Shown here: positions 26,251 through 35,184 of the stretch, piece after piece
How positions within the stretch are numbered: the first letter of the stretch is position 1
Layout of the letters: each line of letters begins with the position of its first letter
Source: Acidaminococcus hominis
Lineage (GTDB): Bacteria > Bacillota > Negativicutes > Acidaminococcales > Acidaminococcaceae
DNA length: 64,000 bases
Assembly (NCBI RefSeq): GCF_021044795.1
Contig: NZ_JAJNOP010000001.1
Strand: one strand, 5' to 3'
Notes under the pieces: generated by a model
What the model was told of the DNA's origin: nothing
Databases searched by the model: none
Seen by the model: the letters and a program-made list of their open reading frames with translations, nothing else
Position numbers and translations under genes: made by a program

Positions 26251-27624
26251 ATGGATTCAAAAATGGATTTTACCCAGGGCAGCATCTTCTGGAAACTGGT
26301 GCATTTTATGGTGCCCATTCTGGGGTCCCTGATTCTGCAAGCGATGTACGGGGCTGTGGACCTTCTGGTGGTGGGCCGGTTTGGTACTACTGCCGGTCTG
26401 TCGGGGGTTTCCACCGGCAGCAACGTAATGAACCTGATCACCTTTATTGTGGCCGGGTTTTCCATGGGGGTTACCGTTCTGATCAGCCGGTACATTGGAG
26501 AAAAGGACCTTTCCCGGATTGGCAATGTGATGGGCGGGGCTGCTGCTGTGTTTACGGTGTGGGCCGTGGTGCTGATGGTCCTTTTGGTGGGGGGCGCGGA
26601 TCAGATTGCGGCCCTGATGCAGGCACCGCCGGAAGCTTTTGCGGATACGGTACTGTACATCCGGATCTGCGGCGGGGGTATTTTCTTTATTGTGGCTTAT
26701 AACGTACTCAGTGCTGTTTTTCGGGGACTGGGGGACAGCCGGTCGCCGCTGATTTTTGTGACCATTGCCTGTCTGGTGAATATCGTGGGGGATCTTGCCC
26801 TGGTGGCCGGGCTGGGGCTCAATGCTGCCGGGGCGGCCCTTGCCACGGTGCTGGCCCAGTTCATCAGTGTGCTGGCAGCCCTGTACATCGCCCATCTGAA
26901 GCATTGGCCCTACAAATTTAGCTGGAAATCAATCCACTTTAATAGTGAAGTACCTAATTTTTCAAGGATTGGTACGCCCATTGCTTTCCAGGAGCTGCTG
27001 ACCCAGCTTTCCTTTATGGCCATTGTGGCCTTTATCAACCGGCTGGGACTGGAAGCCTCTTCCGGGTATGGGGTTGCCAACAAGCTGGTAGGGTTCATTA
27101 TGCTGATTCCCGGAGCCCTGGAGCAGTCCATGTCTTCCTTTGTGGCCCAGAACGTGGGGGCTGGCAAGGAAGACCGGGCCAAACTGGCCATGAAAACGGG
27201 GATGGCGCTGGGCGCCGGAATTGGGGTCATTGTGGGTACTTTCGTGTTTTTCCGGGGGGATTTTTTGGCCAGCCTCTTTACGGAAGACCCCCGGGTGATT
27301 GCCCGGGCCTTTGAATATCTGAAGGGCTTTATGCCGGAAACGGTGGTAACGGCATTTCTATTCAGTTTCATCGGCTATTACAATGGCCACGAGAAAACGG
27401 CTTTTGTCATGTTCCAGGGGATTGCCCAGACCTGTCTGGTCCGGGTGCCGGTTTCCTATTTCATGAGTATCCGTCCCAATCCCAGCCTGACTCAGATTGG
27501 CCTGGCTGCGCCTTTGGCTACGGTTTTTGGGATTTTCATCAACCTGTGCTACTTTTGGAAGCATTTTGCCGGGGCCAAGGCGGAAAAGAACAAAAAAACC
27601 ACGGCTGCTTTGCCCGAAAACTAA
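26251..27624 (+). CDS. MATE family efflux transporter
   Basis: The 457-residue membrane protein has about twelve segments in two related halves. It contains LILQAMYGAVDLLVVGRFGT in the first segment pair, a region typical of MATE (NorM/DinF-like) proteins, and SMSSFVAQNVGAGKEDRAKL in the second half. It should export cationic drugs or metabolites using a Na+ or H+ gradient. ATG 26251 has GGAGG ten bases upstream; a longer frame from 26173 has its start inside the promoter and is rejected. Confidence 0.9.
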   Translation: MDSKMDFTQGSIFWKLVHFMVPILGSLILQAMYGAVDLLVVGRFGTTAGLSGVSTGSNVMNLITFIVAGFSMGVTVLISRYIGEKDLSRIGNVMGGAAAVFTVWAVVLMVLLVGGADQIAALMQAPPEAFADTVLYIRICGGGIFFIVAYNVLSAVFRGLGDSRSPLIFVTIACLVNIVGDLALVAGLGLNAAGAALATVLAQFISVLAALYIAHLKHWPYKFSWKSIHFNSEVPNFSRIGTPIAFQELLTQLSFMAIVAFINRLGLEASSGYGVANKLVGFIMLIPGALEQSMSSFVAQNVGAGKEDRAKLAMKTGMALGAGIGVIVGTFVFFRGDFLASLFTEDPRVIARAFEYLKGFMPETVVTAFLFSFIGYYNGHEKTAFVMFQGIAQTCLVRVPVSYFMSIRPNPSLTQIGLAAPLATVFGIFINLCYFWKHFAGAKAEKNKKTTAALPEN

Positions 27625-27672
27625 AGACTTTGCTGTATAATAAGGACAGCAGGAAGAAAGGAAGTGCTGTCC

Positions 27673-28212
27673 ATGACGTCTCTTTGGGAACTCTTTAGGG
27701 TATTTGCCAAAATTGGCGGTGTCACCTTTGGGGGAGGCATGGCCATGCTGCCTATTTTGCAGACGGAAATCGTAGAAAAGCGCCATTGGGCTACGGAAGG
27801 CCAGCTGACGGATTATTATGCCGTAGGCCAGTGTACCCCGGGAATTATTGCAGTAAACGTGGCCACCTTTATCGGGACCGAGCGCCGGGGGAATATTGGC
27901 GGGATTGTGGCTACCCTGGGGGTAGTATTTCCGTCCCTGGTGATTATTACCTTGATTGCTTCTTTTCTTACCAATTTTTCGGAACTTTTGGTAGTGAAGG
28001 ATGCTTTTGCGGGAATCCGAATCTGCGTCTGTGTTTTGATTTTTAACGCGGTTTTTAAGCTGGCGGGCTCTGCCCTGGTGGACAAGCTGACCGTGGCCCT
28101 GTTTCTCCTGGTCTTTTTCGTCAATTCCCTGACGGATTTATCTCCTGCTACGTTGGTGGTGGCGGCTGGTGTTATTGGACTTGTGGCTAAGAAAATTAAA
28201 GGAAAGCTATAA
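27673..28212 (+). CDS. Half-size chromate transporter (ChrA) family protein
   Basis: The 179-residue protein contains FAKIGGVTFGGGMAMLPILQ and YAVGQCTPGIIAVNVATFIG, the two signatures of a CHR domain, with about five to six membrane segments. Short ChrA proteins usually come as an adjacent pair; here no second copy follows, since the next feature is tRNA-Gly. GGAAG lies eight bases before ATG 27673; GTG at 27664 is an alternative start. Chromate is a family label; the natural substrate is unknown. Confidence 0.85.
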   Translation: MTSLWELFRVFAKIGGVTFGGGMAMLPILQTEIVEKRHWATEGQLTDYYAVGQCTPGIIAVNVATFIGTERRGNIGGIVATLGVVFPSLVIITLIASFLTNFSELLVVKDAFAGIRICVCVLIFNAVFKLAGSALVDKLTVALFLLVFFVNSLTDLSPATLVVAAGVIGLVAKKIKGKL

Positions 28213-28258
28213 AACTGACTCATAAAAAAGAAAATTGTCGTTTTCTATTTCTTTTCTC

Positions 28259-28287
28259 TTTACAAATGGCGGCGGGCTTGCTAAAAT
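28259..28287 (+). promoter_or_regulatory. Promoter of tRNA-Gly
   Basis: TTTACA (28259-28264), 17-base spacer, TAAAAT (28282-28287), 14 bases before the mature 5' end. Confidence 0.7.
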
Positions 28288-28301
28288 ATTTTGTATCTTA
28301 T

Positions 28302-28375
28302 GCGGACATAGTTCATTGGTAGAATGAAAGCTTCCCAAGCTTTAGAGGGGGGTTCGATTCCCCTTGTCCGCTCCA
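28302..28375 (+). tRNA. tRNA-Gly (CCC)
   Basis: The acceptor GCGGACA pairs with TGTCCGC, the anticodon stem AAAGC/GCTTT encloses the loop TTCCCAA with anticodon CCC at 28334-28336, and the T loop is TTCGATT. CCA is encoded. A terminator follows at 28381-28413. Confidence 0.95.
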
Positions 28376-28380
28376 ACTTT

Positions 28381-28413
28381 GGAAGGCATTGCATTGGCAA
28401 TGCCTTCTTTTTT
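28381..28413 (+). terminator. Terminator after tRNA-Gly
   Basis: GAAGGCATTGC pairs with GCAATGCCTTC over a four-base loop and is followed by T6. Confidence 0.92.
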
Positions 28414-28446
28414 GTTAGGAAAATAGCTGTGCAGGGGCAATTTTTA

Positions 28447-28455
28447 TGATATAAT
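28447..28455 (+). promoter_or_regulatory. Extended -10 promoter of xpt
   Basis: TGATATAAT forms an extended -10 (TATAAT at 28450-28455). The -35 is poor. The 70-base leader shows no purine riboswitch. Confidence 0.55.
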
Positions 28456-28526
28456 ATCTCTTCAAAGTTGTAAGTTTTTATACATAAATACCTTGAGCAA
28501 GACCATGTTGTACAGGAGGAAAAACC

Positions 28527-29111
28527 GTGGCGGAATACAATTTACTGCAGAAAAAGATTTTGGCGGATGGCATTATCAAAAGCGGGGATGTGCTGAAGGT
28601 GGATAGCTTTTTGAACCACCAGATTGACGTACCCTTTATCAGCAAGCTGGGGGAGCAGTTCTATGAGCTGTTCAAGAACCGCCCCATCAACAAAATTCTG
28701 ACCATTGAAGCTTCGGGCATTGGCATTGCCTGCCTGACGGCTGTCCATTTTCGGGTGCCGGTGGTTTTTGCGAAAAAATCCGCAGGCAGCAACATGGATA
28801 AGGATGTCTACGCAACGGAAATCAAATCCTTTACCCATAACAAGGTAAACCACGTGGTTGTTTCCAAAAAATACCTGAACGCCGGGGATCATGTGCTGAT
28901 TATCGACGACTTTCTTGCCAATGGCTGTGCGGTGGAAGGGCTCATCGACCTGGTGCACCAGGCTGGGGCCGAAGTGGAAGGCGTGGGGATTGCTATTGAA
29001 AAAGGCTTCCAAGGCGGCGGCGACGCCCTGCGGAAAAAAGGCTACGATGTAAAGAGCCTGGCCATTATTGAAAAGATGGATGCTGAAAGCGGCAGCATCG
29101 TATTTCGCTAA
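28527..29111 (+). CDS. xpt: Xanthine phosphoribosyltransferase
   Basis: Converts xanthine and PRPP to XMP in purine salvage. The 194-residue protein has the PRPP-binding motif VLIIDDFLANGCAVEGLIDL and the N-terminal region ILADGIIKSGDVLKVDSFLNH typical of Bacillus-type Xpt. The start is GTG 28527 after AGGAGG. It is followed after 15 bases by a purine permease, the same pairing as xpt-pbuX in Bacillus. The guanine riboswitch of the Bacillus operon is not visible here. Confidence 0.93.
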   Translation: MAEYNLLQKKILADGIIKSGDVLKVDSFLNHQIDVPFISKLGEQFYELFKNRPINKILTIEASGIGIACLTAVHFRVPVVFAKKSAGSNMDKDVYATEIKSFTHNKVNHVVVSKKYLNAGDHVLIIDDFLANGCAVEGLIDLVHQAGAEVEGVGIAIEKGFQGGGDALRKKGYDVKSLAIIEKMDAESGSIVFR

Positions 29112-29126
29112 GGAGGAGCCAGAATC

Positions 29127-30458
29127 ATGGCAGAAGAAAAAGGGGCTGCGGCCCAGGAGCTGAAAGATCCTATTTACGATTTTGAGGGAAACATTACGCT
29201 GAAAAAAGCGGTTCCTTTTGGTATGCAGCATGTGCTGGCCATGTTCGTTTCGAATATTGCTCCCATCTTGATTGTTACTGGGGTGGTGAAAATGCCGCCG
29301 GAGCAGGTAGGGGCCCTGGTACAGGCCGCCATGATCATGGCTGGTATTGGTTCCCTGCTTCAGATGTTCCCGATTGGCCCTTTGGGCAGCCGGCTGCCGG
29401 TGATTATGGGAATCAGTTTTACCTTTGTTTCCACTTTTTGCGTCATCGGGGCCAAATATGGCTACGGGGCTATTTTGGGAGCTGCCCTTGTGGGCGGTAT
29501 TTTGGAAGGGTCCCTGGGGATGATTGCCCGCTGGTGGCGGCGCTTTATTCCGCCCATTGTTTCCGCCAGTGTGGTAACGGCTATCGGTTTTTCCCTTTTG
29601 GGCATTGGGGCCAACTCCTTTGGGGGCGGCTTCGGCAATCCCAATTTTGGGGATGCCAAATACCTGATTGTGGGGACCATTACCCTGTTATCCTGCCTGA
29701 TTTTCAACATTAAGGCCAAATCCTTTATGAAGCAGCTGTCCGTACTGTTTGGCCTGGTGGTGGGCTACATTGCAGCTTACTTCTACGGCATGGTGGACCT
29801 GTCCCGAATTGCTACGGCCGGTCTGTTTTCCCTGCCCCATCCCATGCCCTACGCCCTGGAGTTCCACCCGGATGCCATTTTCTCTGTTTTCCTGATTTTC
29901 CTGGTTTCCGCCACGGAAACCCTGGGGGATACTTCCGCCCTGACGGTTATGGGCTTTGGCCGGAATGCTACGGATAAGGAAATTGAAGGGTCCATCGGCG
30001 TAGATGGCTATATCAGCAGCTTGTCCGCCCTGTTTGGCTGCCTGCCCATTACGTCCTTTAGCCAGAACGTAGGGCTGATCGCCATGACCCACGTGGTGAA
30101 CCGGAAAGCTGTGGCCAGCGGTGCTGCCATCATGATTTTGGCCGGCCTGTTCCCGGCTTTGGGGGTTATCCTGGCTTCCCTGCCGGAAGCGGTGCTGGGG
30201 GGCTGCACCCTGATGATGTTCGGCTCCATTGTGGTCAGCGGCGTACGGATGCTGGGAGACTGCGGCTATAACCAGCGGAATATGATTATTGCGGCCCTGT
30301 CCCTGTCCATCGGCTTGGGCTTTACCCAAAACCCGGCCATCTTCCGGGTGTTCCCGGATCTGTTCAAGAGCGTGTTTGCGGAAAACTGCGTGGCTGTGGT
30401 TTTCGTAGTGGCCGCGCTGCTGAACTTCATCCTGCCGGATGATATGGAAATTCGCTAA
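29127..30458 (+). CDS. NCS2 family xanthine/uracil permease
   Basis: The 443-residue membrane protein has about fourteen segments and the NCS2 signatures: PFGMQHVLAMFVSNIAPILI near the N-terminus, FLVSATETLGDTSALT in the region of the substrate-binding Glu, and SFSQNVGLIAMTHVVNRKAV. Coupling to xpt makes xanthine the likely substrate, carried with H+. AGGAGG precedes the ATG. Confidence 0.9.
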   Translation: MAEEKGAAAQELKDPIYDFEGNITLKKAVPFGMQHVLAMFVSNIAPILIVTGVVKMPPEQVGALVQAAMIMAGIGSLLQMFPIGPLGSRLPVIMGISFTFVSTFCVIGAKYGYGAILGAALVGGILEGSLGMIARWWRRFIPPIVSASVVTAIGFSLLGIGANSFGGGFGNPNFGDAKYLIVGTITLLSCLIFNIKAKSFMKQLSVLFGLVVGYIAAYFYGMVDLSRIATAGLFSLPHPMPYALEFHPDAIFSVFLIFLVSATETLGDTSALTVMGFGRNATDKEIEGSIGVDGYISSLSALFGCLPITSFSQNVGLIAMTHVVNRKAVASGAAIMILAGLFPALGVILASLPEAVLGGCTLMMFGSIVVSGVRMLGDCGYNQRNMIIAALSLSIGLGFTQNPAIFRVFPDLFKSVFAENCVAVVFVVAALLNFILPDDMEIR

Positions 30459-30472
30459 TTGCAGCTCAACGA

Positions 30473-30513
30473 AAAAAATGGTGGTGAGGAGTTCCTCGCC
30501 ACCATTTTTTTGC
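30473..30513. terminator. Bidirectional terminator between purine permease and M48 protease genes
   Basis: ATGGTGGTGAGG pairs with CCTCGCCACCAT (one G-T pair) over a four-base loop, with A7 and T7 flanks. Confidence 0.92.
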
Positions 30514-30516
30514 AGT

Positions 30517-31755
30517 TTATTTGGTCTTTTGGTATTCAGCCAGCCGTTCCTTGAAGGTTTTCTTCTGGGTTGTGGTGCTGGTAGTTTTCTTTTTTTCTTC
30601 TGCCGCTTTCTTTTCCGCTTCTTTCTTGATTTCCGCGGCTGGCTTCTGGGCAGCATTCAGGTTGGCAGCCCAGGCTGCACCGTCATCTCCGTATTCCAGG
30701 CCCATAATCCGGCGGCCGCCAAAGTACAGGGCATTGTAATCCGCATAGGCGGTCAGGGTGGAGTTGGGTTCATCGTGGTAAACCCGGGCCAGGTTGCCGG
30801 CTACCAGATAGCCCCGTTCCAGGGCGCTCATGCTGCCGCCGGGCTTTACGGTGCCGATGGCCTTTTTGTTGACGCTGATGACCCCGGTCTTGCTGTCCAC
30901 GTTGACTTTATTGCCGCTGTATTCATACATCCGTTCCGTATATTTGTCCCGTCGGGAAATATTCCCCGGGTGGTCGGAAGGATTGAAGACGGACCCCAGG
31001 AAGGTTTCTTTGCTGGTGCCCATTTTTTCGATAACCCGCTGCCACAGGGCACTGCCGCCGCCAGGGTTGTAGCCGGCTTCTACGGCGTAGGTAAAGCCCA
31101 CTTCGTCGGCTTTCTTTTCCATAGGCATGGTCACCAGTTTGGCACTGCCCAGGTTAGCCAGCACCTGGGTGCCTACGGCCTGGAGCATATTGCTCTGGCT
31201 GCCGGCCACGGCGGCCAGCAGGCTGATGGGGAAGGTATTCTTGACGCCGTTGGCCGGGTCGTTGCGCTGGCCGTGGGTCAGTTCGTGCCCCAAGACGAAG
31301 GCCACTTCATCTTCGTTGTAGTTCAGGGTGGTAAACAGCCCGATATTGACGGACACATTGTGGCCCAGGGTGCAGTAGGCGTTAAAATTCTTGTTGTTGT
31401 TTACAAAATAGTGGTAGGGCTTTTTGGCCAGGGTGGGATCTTCTTTGGCGATGACGGCGGTAAGCCGGGTCATCACATCGTCCAGCATGGCGTTGGCTTC
31501 CGGGTCTTCGTTGACCCCTTCTTTTTCCTTTACGGCGGACATATACTTGTCACGGCCTTCTCCGTCCAGGTAGTTTACCTGTTTGTTCAGGGCAGCATAT
31601 TGGGCGGAAACCCCAATCACTGCTCCAATGGCGTTGCCGATGCTGAAGGCTTCCGCCGGGGGAGCTGGGGGCAGGGTATATAGGGCCGAAGCCAGCAGGG
31701 TGCTGGACAGGGCAAGGGATAATTTTTTCGTCAGATTCTTTTTACGGGTAACCAT
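30517..31755 (-). CDS. Exported M48-family zinc metalloprotease
   Basis: The 412-residue precursor has a signal peptide (LSLALSSTLLASALYTL, cleavage near PPAEA) and the zinc motif HELTH in FVLGHELTHGQRND, with a downstream KADEVGFTYAVEAGY that supplies the third ligand. After the protease domain comes a repeat-poor region and a Lys/Glu-rich C-terminal tail of about 50 residues. It resembles BepA/LoiP-type periplasmic proteases that look after outer-membrane proteins, which would suit a diderm Negativicute. ATG 31755 is preferred because AGGAGG lies seven bases upstream. Confidence 0.85.
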   Translation of the reverse strand: MVTRKKNLTKKLSLALSSTLLASALYTLPPAPPAEAFSIGNAIGAVIGVSAQYAALNKQVNYLDGEGRDKYMSAVKEKEGVNEDPEANAMLDDVMTRLTAVIAKEDPTLAKKPYHYFVNNNKNFNAYCTLGHNVSVNIGLFTTLNYNEDEVAFVLGHELTHGQRNDPANGVKNTFPISLLAAVAGSQSNMLQAVGTQVLANLGSAKLVTMPMEKKADEVGFTYAVEAGYNPGGGSALWQRVIEKMGTSKETFLGSVFNPSDHPGNISRRDKYTERMYEYSGNKVNVDSKTGVISVNKKAIGTVKPGGSMSALERGYLVAGNLARVYHDEPNSTLTAYADYNALYFGGRRIMGLEYGDDGAAWAANLNAAQKPAAEIKKEAEKKAAEEKKKTTSTTTQKKTFKERLAEYQKTK

Positions 31756-31977
31756 AGGAACCTCCTTTACCTGATGCGGGCTAAGCCCGCTGCAGAAACT
31801 ACAGGAATACCTTACTGGGTCTGGAGCCTGGGTCAAGGACCTGGGGCTCTGCCTGTCAAATGCCAGGGACAGCAGCCGAAAATTTCAGTTAATTTCCCGA
31901 CTGGAGCGCCCTGCCGGGAAGCCTTTCCCGGAGCATGGCCAGGTGTTATCTTCATGATAATACAAAATCCCAAAATA

Positions 31978-31986
31978 TGCTATAAT
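31978..31986 (+). promoter_or_regulatory. Extended -10 promoter of the asparaginase gene
   Basis: TGCTATAAT: TATAAT at 31981-31986 with TG one base upstream, about 50 bases before the ATG. Confidence 0.55.
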
Positions 31987-32037
31987 TTATAGTGCTTAGT
32001 TGTATAATTTATTAACTGATTGAGGAGTCCTTATTAC

Positions 32038-32982
32038 ATGAAAAAGATATTGTTTCTGACCACCGGCGGTACCATTTCCTGTGAGGTGACCGATGACGGG
32101 CTGGAGCCCAAATTAAAGGGTGCCGATCTATTGAAGGCCGTACCAGAACTGCGTACCCTGGGGGATATTACGGTAAAAGACCTGACCCTGTTAGACAGCA
32201 GCAATCTGGAGCCCTCCAACTGGAGTGCCTGGGCCCGGCTTATTGGGGACAACTACAGTGATTACGATGCTTTTGTCATGACCCACGGTACGGATACCAT
32301 GGCCTATACGGCCAGTGCCCTGAACTGGATGCTGATCCACCTGGGCAAGCCGGTGGTGCTTACCGGTTCCCAGATTCCCCTGAGCCTGACCAACAGCGAT
32401 GCCCGCAGCAACCTGGAACTGGCCTTTTCGGTGGCCGCCAGCGGCCTGCCCGGGGTATTCATTGCCTTTGGCAACAAGGTAATCAAAGGGGAATGTGCCA
32501 AGAAAATCTTTACCCGGAATTTGAACGCTTTTGAAAGTGTCAATGAAGCGCCGGTACTGTATTTTGGCAAGGAAGGGGTCAAAAAGAACCTGCCCAGCCG
32601 GGAAAACTACGGCGGCTTCCGGGTGGAAGAAAAAGTGGAGCCCAAGGTAATGGCCATTACGGTTACCCCGGGCCTGGAGCCGGAAATCATCGATTATGCG
32701 GTAATGCGGGGCTACAAGGGCCTGGTGCTGGAATGCTACGGGGCCGGGGGTGTGGATACCAAACACCATAACCTGCTGCCGGCCATCCGCCGGGCGGTAA
32801 AACAGGGCGTGAAAATTGTCTGCGTCAGCCAGTGCCTGTTTGACGGGGTGGACCTGTCCCTGTATCCCATGGGGATTTTGGCCGCCCAGGCAGGGGTCAA
32901 ATCCGGCGGTCCCATGACCCTGGAAGCAGCCGTGACCAAACTCATGTGGTCCCTGGCCAACCAGCCGGAAGAAGAGGAATAA
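32038..32982 (+). CDS. ansA: L-asparaginase, type I
   Basis: Hydrolyses asparagine to aspartate and ammonia. The 314-residue chain has both catalytic threonine motifs: LTTGGTISCEV near residue 10 and MTHGTDTMAYTA near residue 85. No signal peptide is present, so it should be cytosolic (AnsA type). ATG 32038 is preceded by GAGG. It is 48 bases upstream of the GTPase pair, with no terminator visible between, so all three may share a transcript. Confidence 0.9.
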   Translation: MKKILFLTTGGTISCEVTDDGLEPKLKGADLLKAVPELRTLGDITVKDLTLLDSSNLEPSNWSAWARLIGDNYSDYDAFVMTHGTDTMAYTASALNWMLIHLGKPVVLTGSQIPLSLTNSDARSNLELAFSVAASGLPGVFIAFGNKVIKGECAKKIFTRNLNAFESVNEAPVLYFGKEGVKKNLPSRENYGGFRVEEKVEPKVMAITVTPGLEPEIIDYAVMRGYKGLVLECYGAGGVDTKHHNLLPAIRRAVKQGVKIVCVSQCLFDGVDLSLYPMGILAAQAGVKSGGPMTLEAAVTKLMWSLANQPEEEE

Positions 32983-33030
32983 GGCGCAAGGCTCCGGAAA
33001 CAATCAGACGGGAAATAGGGAGGAATGCAT

Positions 33031-34089
33031 ATGGCAATGGATTATAAACAATTGGCGGCACAGTTTCTGGCTGCCTGGCAGCGGGAACGGAACCAGAAGA
33101 TCAAGATCTGCCTGTTTGGGCAGCCCGGAGCCGGCAAAAGCTCCCTGATCAACGAACTGGCTGGCCAGAGAATTGCTGCTGTCAGCCAGGCTACCGATAC
33201 TACCCGGACGGCGCAGGTGGTGGAATGCCAGGACGTGATTTATGTGGATCTGCCCGGCTATGATACCAGCCTGTTTCCGGAAAATGCCTATTTCAGCACC
33301 TTCAATCCCCTGCAATATGATTTGTTTCTCTGTGTCTTTGCTGGAAAGCTGAATCAGGCGGATGTGAATTTCTTTGGGAAGGTGGCCCGAACGGGCCGCA
33401 CCTGCCTGTTTGTCCGGAACAAATGCGACGGTCTCTATGATCCCAAAGCCAGCCGGGAAGAGCTGGAACGGCGGATTACGGAAGATGTCCGCTCCCTGGT
33501 AGGGCCCCGGGAAAGGGTGGTCTTTACCAGCTGCCGGCGCAACAAGGGAGCTGCAGAACGGGGGATTCCCCGGCTGGAAGAAGCCATTGCAGAAATGCTG
33601 CCACTGGCCCAAAAGGAACGGTTCTGCCGCCATGCCAAGGCCTACACCCATGTGGCCCTGGATGTGAAAAAACGCATTGCCCAGGAGTCCATCCGAAAAT
33701 TTATGGTGCTGGCGGCGGGCAATGGCCTGAACCCGGTAATCGGCATGGATGCGGCTATCGACAGCCAGATTCTGAAAGCCATGTACAAGACCATTCGGGA
33801 TACCTTCAGCGTCAGCGAAAAGGAAGTACTGCCGGAAGGGCCCCAATCCCAGATCGTCAAGAAACTGGCGGAAGGGGTTACCGGCGAGCGGGTAACCAAG
33901 GGGCTGACCTATCTTTTGCGGAAAAAGGCTACCGGCAAGGCGGCCAAACTGATTCCTGTGGCCGGGGGTGCAGCTGTGATGGGCTTTAACGCCGGCAGTA
34001 TGTACTACCTGGGCCAAAACTATATCGAACGGTGTTACGGCTATGCCCAGCAGCGGCTGGAAGCCGAAATCCAGATGGGGGACGCATGA
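33031..34089 (+). CDS. IRG-like GTPase with DUF697-like tail (first of a tandem pair)
   Basis: The 352-residue protein has a complete G domain: G1 FGQPGAGKSSLINELAG, a switch I TDTTR, G3 VDLPGYD, and G4 VRNKCDG. The segment after G3 (LFPENAYFSTFNPLQYDLFL) has the pattern of interferon-inducible GTPases (IRG): a short insert, then F-x-YD-F. From about residue 215 a region NGLNPVIGMDAAIDSQILK resembles DUF697, then a hydrophobic, glycine-rich stretch near 305-330 could insert in a membrane. ATG 33031 gives seven-base spacing from GGGAGG. It overlaps the second GTPase by four bases. Its cellular role is unknown. Confidence 0.8.
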   Translation: MAMDYKQLAAQFLAAWQRERNQKIKICLFGQPGAGKSSLINELAGQRIAAVSQATDTTRTAQVVECQDVIYVDLPGYDTSLFPENAYFSTFNPLQYDLFLCVFAGKLNQADVNFFGKVARTGRTCLFVRNKCDGLYDPKASREELERRITEDVRSLVGPRERVVFTSCRRNKGAAERGIPRLEEAIAEMLPLAQKERFCRHAKAYTHVALDVKKRIAQESIRKFMVLAAGNGLNPVIGMDAAIDSQILKAMYKTIRDTFSVSEKEVLPEGPQSQIVKKLAEGVTGERVTKGLTYLLRKKATGKAAKLIPVAGGAAVMGFNAGSMYYLGQNYIERCYGYAQQRLEAEIQMGDA

Positions 34090-35129
34090 CCAAGGACGCA
34101 GAACGGATTCAAGAAAAAATTCAAAAACTGGACCGGGAAAATGTGACCATTGTGCTGTTTGGCCAGCCGGGAGCGGGGAAATCCAGCCTGATCAACGCCA
34201 TTTGCGGCTACGAGGCGGCCCCGGTGGGGGTGGAAACGGATACTACCCGGGAGCCTCTTTTTGTGGAGCACGGGGATGTGACCTTTATCGACCTGCCGGG
34301 CTACGGTACGCCGGCTTTTCCCTGGCAGCATTTTTTGGAAGAGTTTCAGCCCTTCCAGTATGACCTGTTTTTGTGCGTGTTTTCGGACAAGCTCCACCAA
34401 AAGGATACGGAATTTTTCCGGCTGCTGGAGCAGCACAAGAAGCCCTGCATTTTTGTCCGGAATAAGGAAGACCTGATTTATGAGGATGGACGGACCCTGA
34501 AGGAAAGCGAAGCAACCATCCGGCAGGATACCGCCGCCCAGCTGGGACGGCAGGATTTTGACCTGGTTTTTGTTTCTTCCCGGTGGGATGATCCCCAGGG
34601 CCTGGAAGAACTGAACCGGCAAATTATCCGGAAAATGCCGGCAGCTCGGAGAGAAAAATACATTTTAGCAGCCGAGGCTAGAACTAAGGAGGCACTGGAT
34701 GCCAAAAAGCAGGCGGCGGAATCCTATGTGCGCCGGAGCTGCACCTATGCGGCCTATAATGGCCTGAATCCCATTATTGGGGTGGATACGGCGGTGGACC
34801 TGGTGATTTTGTACCAGCTCTACGGCTGCCTAAGGGAAGCCTTTGGCATTACCCCGGAAATGGTCCATGCCAGCCGGCGTCTGTCCAAGCGGCACAAGGC
34901 CCTGATTCTGGGAGGTATGAGCAAGGAAGGCATCAAGATGATCATGAAGCTTTTGGGCAAGCGGTTTGCGGCCCGGAGTTTCCTGAAAGCGGTTCCGGTG
35001 GTGGGCCAGGCCGCTTCTGCCCTTTTGGGGTACCAGCTGGTGCGCCAATCTGGACTGGAATACATCGAGGCCTGCTACGAATTGGCCCAGGAGCGGCTTT
35101 TGGAGGAGCTCCACGCCAAAAGAAAATAG
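34086..35129 (+). CDS. IRG-like GTPase with DUF697-like tail (second of a tandem pair)
   Basis: The 347-residue paralogue has G1 FGQPGAGKSSLINAICG, switch I TDTTR, G3 IDLPGYGTPAFPWQHFLEEF, and G4 VRNKEDL. The stretch from G3 to G4 is very close in pattern to IRG proteins (DLPG, G-T-x-FP, then YD-F). The C-terminal half has NGLNPIIGVDTAVDLVILYQ, a DUF697-like motif, and FLKAVPVVGQAASALLGYQL, a potential membrane-active helix. The ATGA overlap with its partner implies equimolar synthesis and perhaps a heteromer. The two proteins differ most in the region after G4. Confidence 0.8.
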   Translation: MTKDAERIQEKIQKLDRENVTIVLFGQPGAGKSSLINAICGYEAAPVGVETDTTREPLFVEHGDVTFIDLPGYGTPAFPWQHFLEEFQPFQYDLFLCVFSDKLHQKDTEFFRLLEQHKKPCIFVRNKEDLIYEDGRTLKESEATIRQDTAAQLGRQDFDLVFVSSRWDDPQGLEELNRQIIRKMPAARREKYILAAEARTKEALDAKKQAAESYVRRSCTYAAYNGLNPIIGVDTAVDLVILYQLYGCLREAFGITPEMVHASRRLSKRHKALILGGMSKEGIKMIMKLLGKRFAARSFLKAVPVVGQAASALLGYQLVRQSGLEYIEACYELAQERLLEELHAKRK

Positions 35130-35184
35130 CAGTGGGGAGAAACCTGTCTCCCTGCTGCCCTATTGCCTAAAAGGAGTGAAGACC

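Noticed and set aside
28414..28526. Possible purine riboswitch upstream of xpt
   Set aside because: The conserved purine-aptamer core is absent and the leader is only about 65 bases; only an extended -10 promoter is seen.
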